Assembly (NCBI GenBank): GCA_017435255.1
Contig: JAFSFI010000004.1
Span: 1-64,000, forward strand
Origin: Bacilli bacterium
Lineage (GTDB): Bacteria > Bacillota_I > Bacilli_A > RF39 > UBA660
Direction of reading: 5' to 3'
DNA length: 64,000 nt
Position 1 is the first letter of the stretch, and the number at the start of each line of letters is the position of its first letter. Shown here piece after piece: positions 25,507 through 34,181 of this stretch. The notes beneath the pieces are model-generated. The model saw only the letters and a program-made list of their open reading frames with translations, did not search any database and was not told the origin of the DNA. Position numbers and translations under genes: made by a program.

Positions 25507-25534
25507 ATTATACACCACATTTTATTAAAATCAA
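25507..25534 (-). promoter_or_regulatory. promoter of the peptide operon
   Basis: TTGATT (25529-25534), 16-base spacer, TATAAT (25507-25512) on the minus strand, giving a leader of about 85 bases before the precursor. It lies directly after the valS terminator. Confidence 0.7.
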
Positions 25535-25560
25535 TACTTTTTAATGCAGTTTTTATTAAA

Positions 25561-25584
25561 AACAAAAAGCAACTTTCGCTGCTT
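25561..25584 (-). terminator. valS terminator
   Basis: Minus strand AAGCAGC GAAA GTTGCTT (25567-25573 with 25578-25584, one G-T pair) with a GNRA-type tetraloop and T-rich tail. Confidence 0.8.
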
Positions 25585-25595
25585 TATTGCTTTAA

Positions 25596-28013
25596 CTATT
25601 TAGTTTCTACTTCCTCTAAATTTAATTCAATATTATCAATTTCATAATCTTTATCAATTGATTTAATATTTAAATTTTCAATAAATAAAGTTGCTTTAAA
25701 ATCTTTAATAGATGAATTAATTGCATCCTCTAACTCTTTATTTAAGCTTAAATCTAAATTTTTGATTGGAGTTTTTAAAGATACATTATTATTAGTTTTT
25801 TCTCCTCTTGCTCTACTAATAATATCAATTATTAAATCACCGTTTTTTATTTCATTTTCATAATCATTTTCCAATTCTTTAATAACTGTTAAATGAATAG
25901 ATTTTTCATTATGATATAACTCTTGGAATATTTCTTCTGTAATAAATGGGAAGAAAATACTAAAGTCTTGTAATAGTTTATAAAGAATAGTATAAACTGT
26001 TTTTTGACCAGAATATCTTGGTTCATCACCAAACTCCTCAGGTCTATACAATCTATGTTTAACGATTTCTATATAATTATCACAGAAATTCCAGAAGAAT
26101 TTTTCTAAATGATTTAATGCTAAACCTATTTCATAGTCATCTAAATATTTGATAAATCCTTTTTCCATTTCCTTAAATTTACCTAGTATCCATTTATCTA
26201 TATATTCATAATTATCAAACTCTTTATCTTCATAATCGGCTAAATGCATTTCGATAAATTTAGAAACGTTCCAAATCTTATTAATTAATTTCTTTCCTCT
26301 TAAGAATGCTTCTTCATTAAATACTATATCAGTTCCAAGTTTACCACTTGCTGCCCAATATCTTACAACATCAGCTCCATATGTATTTAACAAATCAAAC
26401 GGTTCCATTTTAGAATTACTCTTGCTCTTAGAAATTTTCTCACCTTTGTTAGCCATAACAAACCCAGATACCATTACATTATTCCATGGTTTCATTCCAA
26501 AATTATAGAATCCTTTAACAATACTATAGAAATCCCAAGTACGAATAATATCGTGAGCATTACATCTTAGGCTCATTGGTTTTAATAAATCTTCATAATT
26601 GTTCTCTTGACCATATCTCATATTAATAAGTGGTGTGATAGATGAAGTTTGCCATGTATCCATAATATCTTTTTCAGGAACAAATTCATTACAACCACAA
26701 GAACAAGATTTTTTAGGTTTATCAATTAATGGATTAACTGGTAAATCTTCTTTATCTGCAAAAATAGGTTTTTCACAATCTTTACAATACCAAACTGGGA
26801 AAGGAACACCAAAATATCTTTGACGAGAAATACACCAGTCCCACATAACATTTTCTACCCATTCATTATATCTATTTTTCATATAAGCAGGATACCATTT
26901 AATTTCATCACCTATTTTTAAGAAGTCATCTTTATGATTCATAATATCTATAAACCATTGTTTCATTACTGTATATTCAACTTCTTTTCCACATCTTTCG
27001 TGAACTTGCACTTCATGTTCTAATTCTTCTACTTTTACTAAATATCCTGCCGCATCAAAATCCTCAATAATTGCTTTTCTTGCATCTTTTATTGATAGAC
27101 CACCATATTTATTTATAGAATCAACAATCTTACCATCCTTAGTAAAAATATTTTTAAGTGGTAAATTATATTTCTTCCACCATTCAATATCTGTTTGATC
27201 TCCAAAAGTACAGCACATAACTACACCTGTACCTTTATCAATCGCAACTTTATCATCTGCAAGTATTGGAACTTCTTCATCAATCACTGGAATATGTGCA
27301 GTCTTACCAATTAAATGTTTATGTTTTTCATCATTAGGATTTACAAACACACATACAATTGCCGGGATTAATTCTGGTCTTGTTGTTGCAATAGTAAATG
27401 TCTCACCATCAGTTGTTTCATAATTAATATAATTAAACGTTGTTTTAATTGTCTTTGTTTCAAGTTCTGCTTGTGCAATTGAAGTTAAACACTCATTACA
27501 CCATAACGCAGGACTTTCTTTATGATAACAAGCACCTTTTTCAACAAGTTCTAAAAATGATAATTGACTAATTTTACTACTATCAGCACTTACTGTTTTA
27601 TATGCATTATTGACATCAGCACTAAACCCAGCTCTTTTAAATAATTTTTTAAATTCTTCTTCATACTTAGTTGTTGTCTCATAACATAATTTAGAAAATT
27701 CTTCTCTTCCTATCTCATGAGCTTTTTTTCCTTGTTCTTTTTCAACTAATCGTTCACTTGGAAGACCATTATCATCAAATCCGAACGGATAAAAGACATT
27801 ATATCCTCTTACTCTTTTATATCTTGCAATCATTTCTGCTTGTGAATAAGAAAAAATGTGTCCTATATGAATTTTACCATTTACTGTTGGAGGTGGTGTA
27901 TCTATAGAATATACCTCTCTATGATCTGGAATAAATTCATATATTTTATTCTCTTGCCAATAATTCATCCACTTCGTTTCTTTTTCTTCAACATTATACT
28001 TTTTATCTAACAT
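25596..28013 (-). CDS. valS: valine--tRNA ligase
   Basis: 805 residues, class I. The HIGH motif is in PPTVNGKIHIGHIFSY and the KMSKS equivalent is GEKISKSKSNS. The editing domain contains TTRPELIPAIVCVFVNP and GTGVVMCCTFGDQTDIEWW. Cysteine pairs CNEC and CKDC plus CSCGC suggest structural zinc. The form is shorter than the Bacillus type (about 880) and resembles the compact valS variant. Controlled by the T-box at 28777-29007, whose specifier reads GTA (Val), together with the HD-domain gene. Confidence 0.95.
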   Translation of the reverse strand: MLDKKYNVEEKETKWMNYWQENKIYEFIPDHREVYSIDTPPPTVNGKIHIGHIFSYSQAEMIARYKRVRGYNVFYPFGFDDNGLPSERLVEKEQGKKAHEIGREEFSKLCYETTTKYEEEFKKLFKRAGFSADVNNAYKTVSADSSKISQLSFLELVEKGACYHKESPALWCNECLTSIAQAELETKTIKTTFNYINYETTDGETFTIATTRPELIPAIVCVFVNPNDEKHKHLIGKTAHIPVIDEEVPILADDKVAIDKGTGVVMCCTFGDQTDIEWWKKYNLPLKNIFTKDGKIVDSINKYGGLSIKDARKAIIEDFDAAGYLVKVEELEHEVQVHERCGKEVEYTVMKQWFIDIMNHKDDFLKIGDEIKWYPAYMKNRYNEWVENVMWDWCISRQRYFGVPFPVWYCKDCEKPIFADKEDLPVNPLIDKPKKSCSCGCNEFVPEKDIMDTWQTSSITPLINMRYGQENNYEDLLKPMSLRCNAHDIIRTWDFYSIVKGFYNFGMKPWNNVMVSGFVMANKGEKISKSKSNSKMEPFDLLNTYGADVVRYWAASGKLGTDIVFNEEAFLRGKKLINKIWNVSKFIEMHLADYEDKEFDNYEYIDKWILGKFKEMEKGFIKYLDDYEIGLALNHLEKFFWNFCDNYIEIVKHRLYRPEEFGDEPRYSGQKTVYTILYKLLQDFSIFFPFITEEIFQELYHNEKSIHLTVIKELENDYENEIKNGDLIIDIISRARGEKTNNNVSLKTPIKNLDLSLNKELEDAINSSIKDFKATLFIENLNIKSIDKDYEIDNIELNLEEVETK

Positions 28014-28032
28014 ATAAATTACCTCTTCTTTC

Positions 28033-28761
28033 CTACACGTTTAATTTACTGAATACTATTTCTTTAATGTTTTCAAACAGCTCTTTATTTTCATCACTAA
28101 CTTTAATGCTGTTAATCAAATTTTCATAATAACCAGTTTCTTTTAAAACTTTTATACTAGCATCATAATTAAAGTCAAATATAAAAGCCAAAACACAAAG
28201 TATAGCATCAGATTTATTTTTAATATATTCTAATTTAACTGATTTATTTTTATAAAAACAATCTAATACATTTTCACTAGGAGGAAGTATAACTTCATCA
28301 TCATTATACTTTTCTCTCACTCGAAAAATATCTATTTTATCGCTATCTCTAATTATATTAGCGAATAACTCTTCACGCTCATTTACTTCATCCATTATCT
28401 CATATTTGTTGTGATTACGTACCGCTTTTTTAATGATTTCGTCATACTTATCATCTTCAATAAATTCTCTAATCATTCCTTCTTCAAATAACAGTTTGAC
28501 GCCATTATCCGCATGATCCATAAGCTTATCTTTGAAAGAATTTGTTTTTTCTACTTGTTCGAATCTTCCTATATCGTGAAGATATCCAATTAATTTAGCT
28601 AAATCAACATCTTCTTTGGAAAGGCCCATATCACTAGCAATTTTATAACTTATATCAGCAACCTCTAAAGTATGATAATATTTTAAAGATATATTTTTAT
28701 TATTCATATCAAAAGTATTAACATATCTCTCAAACACTTCGTGAATTTTATTAAAATCCAT
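28033..28761 (-). CDS. HD-domain phosphohydrolase
   Basis: 242 residues from ATG 28761 with GGAGGA 7 bases upstream; ATG 28767 abuts that site. YYHTLEVADISYKIASDMGLS and LIGYLHDIGRFEQ give the H...HD metal motif; DHADNGVKLLF and RDSDKIDIFRVRE supply later ligands. Probably a metal-dependent nucleotide or phosphate-ester hydrolase; substrate unknown. It lies between the Val T-box and valS, so it is expected to rise when tRNA-Val is uncharged. Confidence 0.85.
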   Translation of the reverse strand: MDFNKIHEVFERYVNTFDMNNKNISLKYYHTLEVADISYKIASDMGLSKEDVDLAKLIGYLHDIGRFEQVEKTNSFKDKLMDHADNGVKLLFEEGMIREFIEDDKYDEIIKKAVRNHNKYEIMDEVNEREELFANIIRDSDKIDIFRVREKYNDDEVILPPSENVLDCFYKNKSVKLEYIKNKSDAILCVLAFIFDFNYDASIKVLKETGYYENLINSIKVSDENKELFENIKEIVFSKLNV

Positions 28762-28776
28762 AATCATTCCTCCAAT

Positions 28777-29007
28777 AAAAAAGTCCTTATACATACGTAT
28801 AAGGACGAAATTTCGCGGTACCACCCTATTTTATATCAAATAATGATATACTCTTGAATATTTAACGCATATTTACGTGATAACTTACTAAAATGTTCAG
28901 AAATCATGCTCCACCGCTACCTTCTGTAATAATTATTATAGTTTGCACCAACCACTATTTCTCTTTAAATAAATTCTTACATACTCCTCGGTATCAACGC
29001 ATTTATG
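28777..29007 (-). ncRNA. T-box riboswitch leader, valine specifier
   Basis: The T-box element AGGGTGGTACCGCG is at 28814-28827 and a terminator hairpin GTCCTTATAC..GTATAAGGAC with T run at 28777-28806. Stem I: ACCG..CGGT and GTAA..TTAC enclose an internal loop whose 5' side is AGGAGTAT (AGUA-type) and 3' side AGAAGGTAG. The specifier is GTA at 28918-28920, followed by a purine. The terminal region GGTTGGTGCAAACT matches the distal stem I loop. UGGU would pair with ACCA of tRNA-Val. Confidence 0.92.
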
Positions 29008-29013
29008 TATATG

Positions 29014-29042
29014 ATTATAGTCTAAAATTAATATTTTGTAAA
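29014..29042 (-). promoter_or_regulatory. promoter of the valine T-box operon
   Basis: TTTACA (29037-29042), 17-base spacer, TATAAT (29014-29019) on the minus strand. Confidence 0.75.
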
Positions 29043-29045
29043 TAT

Positions 29046-30686
29046 TTATTTTAAACCTAAAACATATGGATTATTCATTGTTCCATCGCCAGAATTTATC
29101 ACAACATTTTCTTTCAAATACATAACTGGTTTAACCTTTGCTGTCGCTGAAGACAAGCGGGTCATCTGCTTATCATTGCTAATTACATGCATCACATTTG
29201 CTTCTTTTAAATAAACATCAATAGTCCAAAATGTATCACTATTACCAAAGTTATTTGCAGTATATAAGTCCCCTAAAGAAGGAAGACCAATTGGTGAGAC
29301 AAAAGAATCACCAGCACATTTATCAAGATAACCACCAAGATCGCTTACTGTTTTAAAACACCAAGAACCGTTTTCGAAAACCAATTGTTTATCGCTACCT
29401 AAACTATTAACATACCAATCATCCCTTAAATAGCTTAATAATGATGAATAAGAAAAATTATGATATTCTGTATCAAAAACTCGTTCTGGCAAGCTGTTAA
29501 CCATTATAACTTTAGTTAACTGACCATTAGTTTTTACAATTCTATATAATTCATTATTAATTTTCAAATATTCTCCACTGTATCTTGTATTTAACAAAGT
29601 ACCCTTAGAAATATAAGTACTATTCCCTTCTAATATATAAGGATCATTTTCGCTACCATCACCACTTAATACGAACACATCTGCTTTCATAGTAATGGCT
29701 GGTCTTATTGCATGATGCTCAGGGCCATAATAAGTTACAGAACTAATTTTACCTGCTCCAGAACCATTTGCATATCTTACATCTCTGCCATAATAATTAG
29801 ACAATAACCACCTATATCCGCTACTTATAAACGACCCCATTTTAGCCGTCTCATAACTATTCAACAATCCTACTTTTCTATTAACCACTTCTAATTTATC
29901 CGGAAGAAAATTAACACCACTAGTAGGAGACACATCCCATTCAGTATCAATTAAATAATCATCGTAATCCTTTAATGTTGGTAGGAAAGTGTTATTTAAC
30001 CAAATATCAACTAAGCTGTTTTCATACTTAATTCCATCAGGCATACCAAAACTATTTCTAGGCATAACTGTTACAATCTCATCAGCAATTAGTTTTACGG
30101 CATTGTTATCATACCAAACTACTCTCCAAAGTTTTCCCGAATACCAAACATAGTTATTAGGATTAGAACCTTTAACATACCACTTATTATCATTTTCTTC
30201 GATACTTCCTCCACTACCAACACCATTTTGAACTAAAACAGTATTTAATGCTCCTTCATCTCTAGGAATAAAAGCAATACAATTTGAATCTTCAATTGCC
30301 GCTTTTTTAAAAGTTTCTTTTCCTTTATTATCGGAACAAGTTAAATTAATGGAAACCTTCAATTTACCTTTACTATTATTAAGACGCACTTTCCCAGTAC
30401 ACGTAATATCCTTATCTTCAAACTTCTTTATAAATCCTTCACTTATTAAATCATCAATGCTAACTTCTATACACCCGATATCTTTTCCCGAACCTAAATC
30501 ATCCTCTTGCTCTTCAGCATATCTTTTAGCGCCAGTTTCAATTATCTTCAAATAATTGTTATACTCTTTACTATCATTGCTAGTTAATAATCTACTTACA
30601 GCAGGAATAACTATCAACAATATTAAACCAATAATAACTAATGCACCTAATAATTCGATTAGAGAATATCCCTTATTATTTCTCAC
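29046..30686 (-). CDS. large type IV pilin-like protein with two repeat domains
   Basis: 546 residues from a GTG at 30686 after AGGGGTGATGAG. The N-terminus NNKGYSLIELLGALVIIGLILLIVIP is a class III prepilin signal with G/Y cleavage site, Glu at +5 and a hydrophobic helix. Unlike ordinary pilins (about 100-170), a long exported part follows. It has two similar segments, YVWYSGKLWRVVWYDNNAVKLIADE near 175 and YLKINNELYRIVKTNGQLTKVIMV near 375, each ending in a NPYILEG/NPYVLG-like turn, reminiscent of DUF6273. Possibly a minor pilin or adhesin. Confidence 0.78.
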   Translation of the reverse strand: MRNNKGYSLIELLGALVIIGLILLIVIPAVSRLLTSNDSKEYNNYLKIIETGAKRYAEEQEDDLGSGKDIGCIEVSIDDLISEGFIKKFEDKDITCTGKVRLNNSKGKLKVSINLTCSDNKGKETFKKAAIEDSNCIAFIPRDEGALNTVLVQNGVGSGGSIEENDNKWYVKGSNPNNYVWYSGKLWRVVWYDNNAVKLIADEIVTVMPRNSFGMPDGIKYENSLVDIWLNNTFLPTLKDYDDYLIDTEWDVSPTSGVNFLPDKLEVVNRKVGLLNSYETAKMGSFISSGYRWLLSNYYGRDVRYANGSGAGKISSVTYYGPEHHAIRPAITMKADVFVLSGDGSENDPYILEGNSTYISKGTLLNTRYSGEYLKINNELYRIVKTNGQLTKVIMVNSLPERVFDTEYHNFSYSSLLSYLRDDWYVNSLGSDKQLVFENGSWCFKTVSDLGGYLDKCAGDSFVSPIGLPSLGDLYTANNFGNSDTFWTIDVYLKEANVMHVISNDKQMTRLSSATAKVKPVMYLKENVVINSGDGTMNNPYVLGLK

Positions 30687-30714
30687 ATCTCATCACCCCT
30701 ATTTTACATTAGTA

Positions 30715-30743
30715 ATTATACCATTTTAATATAACCAGTGCAA
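30715..30743 (-). promoter_or_regulatory. promoter of the large pilin-like gene
   Basis: TTGCAC (30738-30743), 17-base spacer, TATAAT (30715-30720) on the minus strand. Confidence 0.6.
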
Positions 30744-30796
30744 TAAAAGAGATTATCTTTTTTTGTCAAATAGAATAAACTATATTAGGTGAATAT

Positions 30797-31015
30797 ATGT
30801 TTAAAGGAAAAGGTCATAGTTTTTTCTGTATGTGTGATGTTTGCAAATCAAAAAGAAGATCTAGTCTTCTTTATTCTTCTTGCTTAATAGGTTTTGTTAT
30901 TGTCATCTTTTATCAATCATTATTATTGATTTTTGTAACTAGTAAAATTAATGCAATTATATTATTTTTAGAATTAGTTTGTCTTAGCATTGGTATTATC
31001 AGATTGATATTTTGA
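30797..31015 (+). CDS. small membrane protein with N-terminal cysteine cluster
   Basis: 72 residues. FFCMCDVCKSKRR near the N-terminus could hold a metal; two hydrophobic helices follow (about 27-48 and 51-72). AGGTGA ribosome site 4 bases from the ATG, with TATATT directly before it. It ends in TGA, rare here, and its end overlaps the converging ysxE-like gene by about 42 bases. Unknown function; real by its ribosome site, but confidence is modest. Confidence 0.5.
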   Translation: MFKGKGHSFFCMCDVCKSKRRSSLLYSSCLIGFVIVIFYQSLLLIFVTSKINAIILFLELVCLSIGIIRLIF

Positions 31016-31876
31016 TATAAAATTAATGGTAGATATTAAATAGTTATTAAGTTCGTATACATCTTTAGTATTAACAATTTCTCTTTTAATAAACTCTAAC
31101 TTTGAAGGAACAAGTAATAATGAAAACAACAAATATAATTCTTCTTCATATAACGGATATTTAGAATTATAAAGTTCAAATAATGAATAAAAGTCTACCT
31201 TATCATATGTTTCTTTATATAAAGACATAATGTCATAAATAGGAGAAGCCTTACACGATTTATCCCAACTAATTAAATAAGTAACATCTCCTTTTATTAA
31301 ATGATCTAGTTCCAAATAATTATGTATAGTAGCCACTCTAAAGTTTTCTTTTGTCTTTACTAGCTCATACCACTTATCAATAAAATATTTAGACTCATCA
31401 ATACTTCTATGTATAACAGATAAATTTCTAAGAAATAAATATCCACTTGGTGATGTATATTTTTCTTCTTCTATAATCATCCTAATATTTTGATAATAAT
31501 TATTTAAATATGCAAGTTTATTATTAATATCTTCATAAATTTCTTGAAATTTATCAATATCAGAACTTTTATAAAACGTTGTCTTATTATGTAACATCGT
31601 TATTAAATTAACTATATCTAAAGCCTTCTCCTCTATTGTTACCGGAACATTATTAACATATTGGTATACTTCATACTCATCAGAATAATCATACAACTCT
31701 AAGAAATTGTGAAAATTCTTAGTTCGTAAATATCTGAACAAATTGGCATTATTATGTTTATTTTTTTTTACAACAAAACGCCCTTTATCGGTATTAATAA
31801 ATCTTACATTATTATTAAAAGAGCATTCGTTAATCTTAAAAGAAAAATTGTCTTTTATTTTTTTTAAACTATTCAT
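30974..31876 (-). CDS. ysxE: YsxE/CotS-like kinase-fold spore coat protein
   Basis: 300 residues. The order lysine strand (RFVVKKNKHNN), helical middle, IHNYLELDHLIKGDVTYLISWDKSCKASPIYDIMSLYKE fits the aminoglycoside-phosphotransferase fold; the usual HGD catalytic loop is replaced by HNY/LDH and the DxD by SWDKS, so it may be a pseudokinase. It overlaps the end of the spoVID-like gene, and in Bacillus subtilis ysxE follows spoVID and precedes valS, the same order as here. That synteny is the main support for the name. Confidence 0.7.
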   Translation of the reverse strand: MNSLKKIKDNFSFKINECSFNNNVRFINTDKGRFVVKKNKHNNANLFRYLRTKNFHNFLELYDYSDEYEVYQYVNNVPVTIEEKALDIVNLITMLHNKTTFYKSSDIDKFQEIYEDINNKLAYLNNYYQNIRMIIEEEKYTSPSGYLFLRNLSVIHRSIDESKYFIDKWYELVKTKENFRVATIHNYLELDHLIKGDVTYLISWDKSCKASPIYDIMSLYKETYDKVDFYSLFELYNSKYPLYEEELYLLFSLLLVPSKLEFIKREIVNTKDVYELNNYLISTINFISKYQSDNTNAKTN

Positions 31877-32642
31877 TGCAACTAGGCACTATAATCTTTG
31901 TACCTATTCTAATATCAGACAAATCATTATATTCCATTAAAATATCTTTGGTTGTATTATATTTATTAAGTATAGTATCTAAATTATCTCCTTCTCTAAT
32001 TATATAGATAGAATATGTCGAAAAAGTTTCATCAGTATCTTTAAACGCAGTAAAAATTGAAGTTGCACAGTTGTCCGAAGCATTATCCATATTTTCATTA
32101 GTATTTAAATCTTTTTTCTTAACAGATGATACATCATCGAAACTATTAATATTTACGGGTATTTCTAAGTCTTTTTTAGTACTAGTTTCCATAAATAAAT
32201 CCTCTTCTCGAACTAAAGATTCTTGTTCTAATTCTTTTTCTATTTCATTTAAAGATTTATCAAAATCTTCATACTCATCAGAGGTAAATAGAGTCTCAGT
32301 TTTTTCTAGAGCAGGCTTTAATTCCAAGTTATCAATACATAAATCGATACTTAATGATAATTTTTCTTCATCTACTACTTCATAAGTAAAATCATCTATC
32401 TCTAACGATATATTACTTGTGTCATATTTTCCGTCAACAGTTATTTCAATAGGTATTTTATAACTAAAATCTTCATCTATTTGACTAGCTTCAGTCATTT
32501 TATAAGAACCAGATATAATAAAATCACCGCTCACAATATTAAATTCTTTTAATTCTAAAGTATGCTCTAAAGATATACTTGTAATTTTACTAATCATTGT
32601 TTTAAATACAATTTCCTTTTTAAAAGGTATTACTTGTTTCAT
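31869..32642 (-). CDS. spoVID: SpoVID-like spore coat assembly protein with C-terminal LysM
   Basis: 257 residues from ATG 32642 with AAAGGGATGA upstream. Residues about 1-110 follow the SpoVID N-terminal beta domain (LEHTLELKEFNIVSGDFIISGSYKMTE, FSYKIPIEITVDG, EIDDFTYEVVDEEKLSLSIDLCID). An acidic linker follows, and residues about 210-257 form one LysM (YIIREGDNLDTILNKYNTTKDILMEYNDLSDIRIGTKIIVPS). In Bacillus SpoVID is needed for coat encasement of the forespore. Family length is usually over 500, so the linker is much reduced. Confidence 0.78.
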   Translation of the reverse strand: MKQVIPFKKEIVFKTMISKITSISLEHTLELKEFNIVSGDFIISGSYKMTEASQIDEDFSYKIPIEITVDGKYDTSNISLEIDDFTYEVVDEEKLSLSIDLCIDNLELKPALEKTETLFTSDEYEDFDKSLNEIEKELEQESLVREEDLFMETSTKKDLEIPVNINSFDDVSSVKKKDLNTNENMDNASDNCATSIFTAFKDTDETFSTYSIYIIREGDNLDTILNKYNTTKDILMEYNDLSDIRIGTKIIVPSCNE

Positions 32643-32691
32643 AAAATCATCCCTTTCTAATGAAATATATGTAAAACAAATAAATTTATAC

Positions 32692-32715
32692 AAAAAAAGA
32701 CGTTTTTACGTCTTT
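32692..32715 (-). terminator. pyk terminator
   Basis: 8-bp stem AAAGACGT (32696-32703) with ACGTCTTT (32708-32715), tetraloop, T run on the minus strand. Confidence 0.8.
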
Positions 32716-32721
32716 AAATTT

Positions 32722-34125
32722 TTATATTTCTTCAATATTCATAAGATTAGTAGAATTAGCAAACACATCACTAGGAAGTCCACTAGTAATTATTATTATG
32801 TCTTTACTTTCAAGTGGAATAAATTCCTTTGCCTTTGCCTTAGCATCACTTACTATCGCATCTGTTGAATCGTATATTTCAGTAAGCTTTGTATATACTC
32901 CCCAATTAAGAGCCAAGCTTCTTGCTACTTTTTCAGTTGGAACTGTTGCTAATACTGGACATCTTGGCTTTAAATTACTTATTTTTCTAGCTGTATAACC
33001 ACTCATTGTAGCTGTTACTATAAGTTTTGCTTTTAAGCTGTTAGAAACTTCTACGGCAGAATGCGCAATAGCACCAGTAACATCACAATGTGCTTCTCTT
33101 CTATCCAAATCATAATCCATATGTTTTTCCGTATGTTCACAAATACTAGCCATATATTTAACAGAATCAACTGGATACTTACCTACAGTCGTTTCTCCAC
33201 TTAACATAACAGCATCGCATCCATCTAATACAGCATTAGCAATGTCTGTAACCTCTGCTCTTGTTGGTCTTCTTGAAGTATACATGCTTGCAAGCATTTC
33301 AGTTGCAACTATACAGGCTTTTCCTTGCTCACGACATTTTTTAATTATTTCTTTTTGGGCAATAGGTATTTCTTCACAAGGAATTTCTACACCCAAGTCC
33401 CCTCGTGCAACCATGATTCCATCACTGTATTCAATAATTTCATCAATATTTTGTAATGCTATACCGCTTTCAATTTTAGAAATAATTTTCATATTAGAAT
33501 TATTTTCTTTTAGTATCTTTCTTACTGCTAAAATATTTTCTTTACTATTAACAAACGATAACGCCAGAAAGTCCCCATCTCGCTTGCACGCATAGACAAT
33601 ATCACTTACGTCCTCAGGGCTTAGAAATTCTATATGTAAATCCACCCCCGGAACATTTATTCCTTTTTTACTTTTCAAAAGTCCACCAGCTACGATCTTA
33701 CATACAAGATCTTCATTTTCTCTATCAACGACTTCTAATTTCATAAGACCATCTTCTATTAAGATTGTATCTCCAACATTTATTTCTTTTAATACATTTT
33801 TAAAGTTAACAGTAAAAGACTCTTCCGTGCCTAAAACATCTTTTTTTACTATCTTAATTGTTTTACCTTCTACTAGATCAATTCCACCTTCAGCCATAAC
33901 ACCAGTTCTAAAGTCAGGTCCTTTTGTATCGTATAAAATAGCTACATGTGTACCTAAATCTTGGTTTACTCTTTGAACAACTTCTTCAACTTGTCTACGT
34001 TCATCAAGTGTAGCATGTGAAAAGTTAATTCTAGCTACATTCATTCCAGCTAAAACCATTTCTCTCATCACATCATAATCACAACTAGCAGGACCAATTG
34101 AACATATAATCTTCGTCTTTTTCAT
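32722..34125 (-). CDS. pyk: pyruvate kinase
   Basis: 467 residues, TIM-barrel enzyme. KIICSIGPAS at the start, the catalytic loop IISKIESGIALQNIDEI with Lys, MVARGDLGVEIP, and TRAEVTDIANAVLDGCDAVMLSGETTVGKYP. Converts phosphoenolpyruvate and ADP to pyruvate and ATP. The extra C-terminal PEP-utiliser domain of some Bacillus forms is absent. Its own promoter lies at 34152-34181. Confidence 0.97.
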   Translation of the reverse strand: MKKTKIICSIGPASCDYDVMREMVLAGMNVARINFSHATLDERRQVEEVVQRVNQDLGTHVAILYDTKGPDFRTGVMAEGGIDLVEGKTIKIVKKDVLGTEESFTVNFKNVLKEINVGDTILIEDGLMKLEVVDRENEDLVCKIVAGGLLKSKKGINVPGVDLHIEFLSPEDVSDIVYACKRDGDFLALSFVNSKENILAVRKILKENNSNMKIISKIESGIALQNIDEIIEYSDGIMVARGDLGVEIPCEEIPIAQKEIIKKCREQGKACIVATEMLASMYTSRRPTRAEVTDIANAVLDGCDAVMLSGETTVGKYPVDSVKYMASICEHTEKHMDYDLDRREAHCDVTGAIAHSAVEVSNSLKAKLIVTATMSGYTARKISNLKPRCPVLATVPTEKVARSLALNWGVYTKLTEIYDSTDAIVSDAKAKAKEFIPLESKDIIIITSGLPSDVFANSTNLMNIEEI

Positions 34126-34151
34126 AACAACCTCTTTTCTATTCTAATACC

Positions 34152-34181
34152 ATTATAATACTTTAATTAGTATTTGTCTAA
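34152..34181 (-). promoter_or_regulatory. pyk promoter
   Basis: TTAGAC (34176-34181), 18-base spacer, TATAAT (34152-34157) on the minus strand, with the ribosome site AAGAGG close behind. Confidence 0.6.

Noticed and set aside
30797-31050. TGA read as tryptophan (genetic code 4)
   Set aside because: All large genes use TGG for Trp and have no in-frame TGA; code 4 is not supported, only TGA avoidance.
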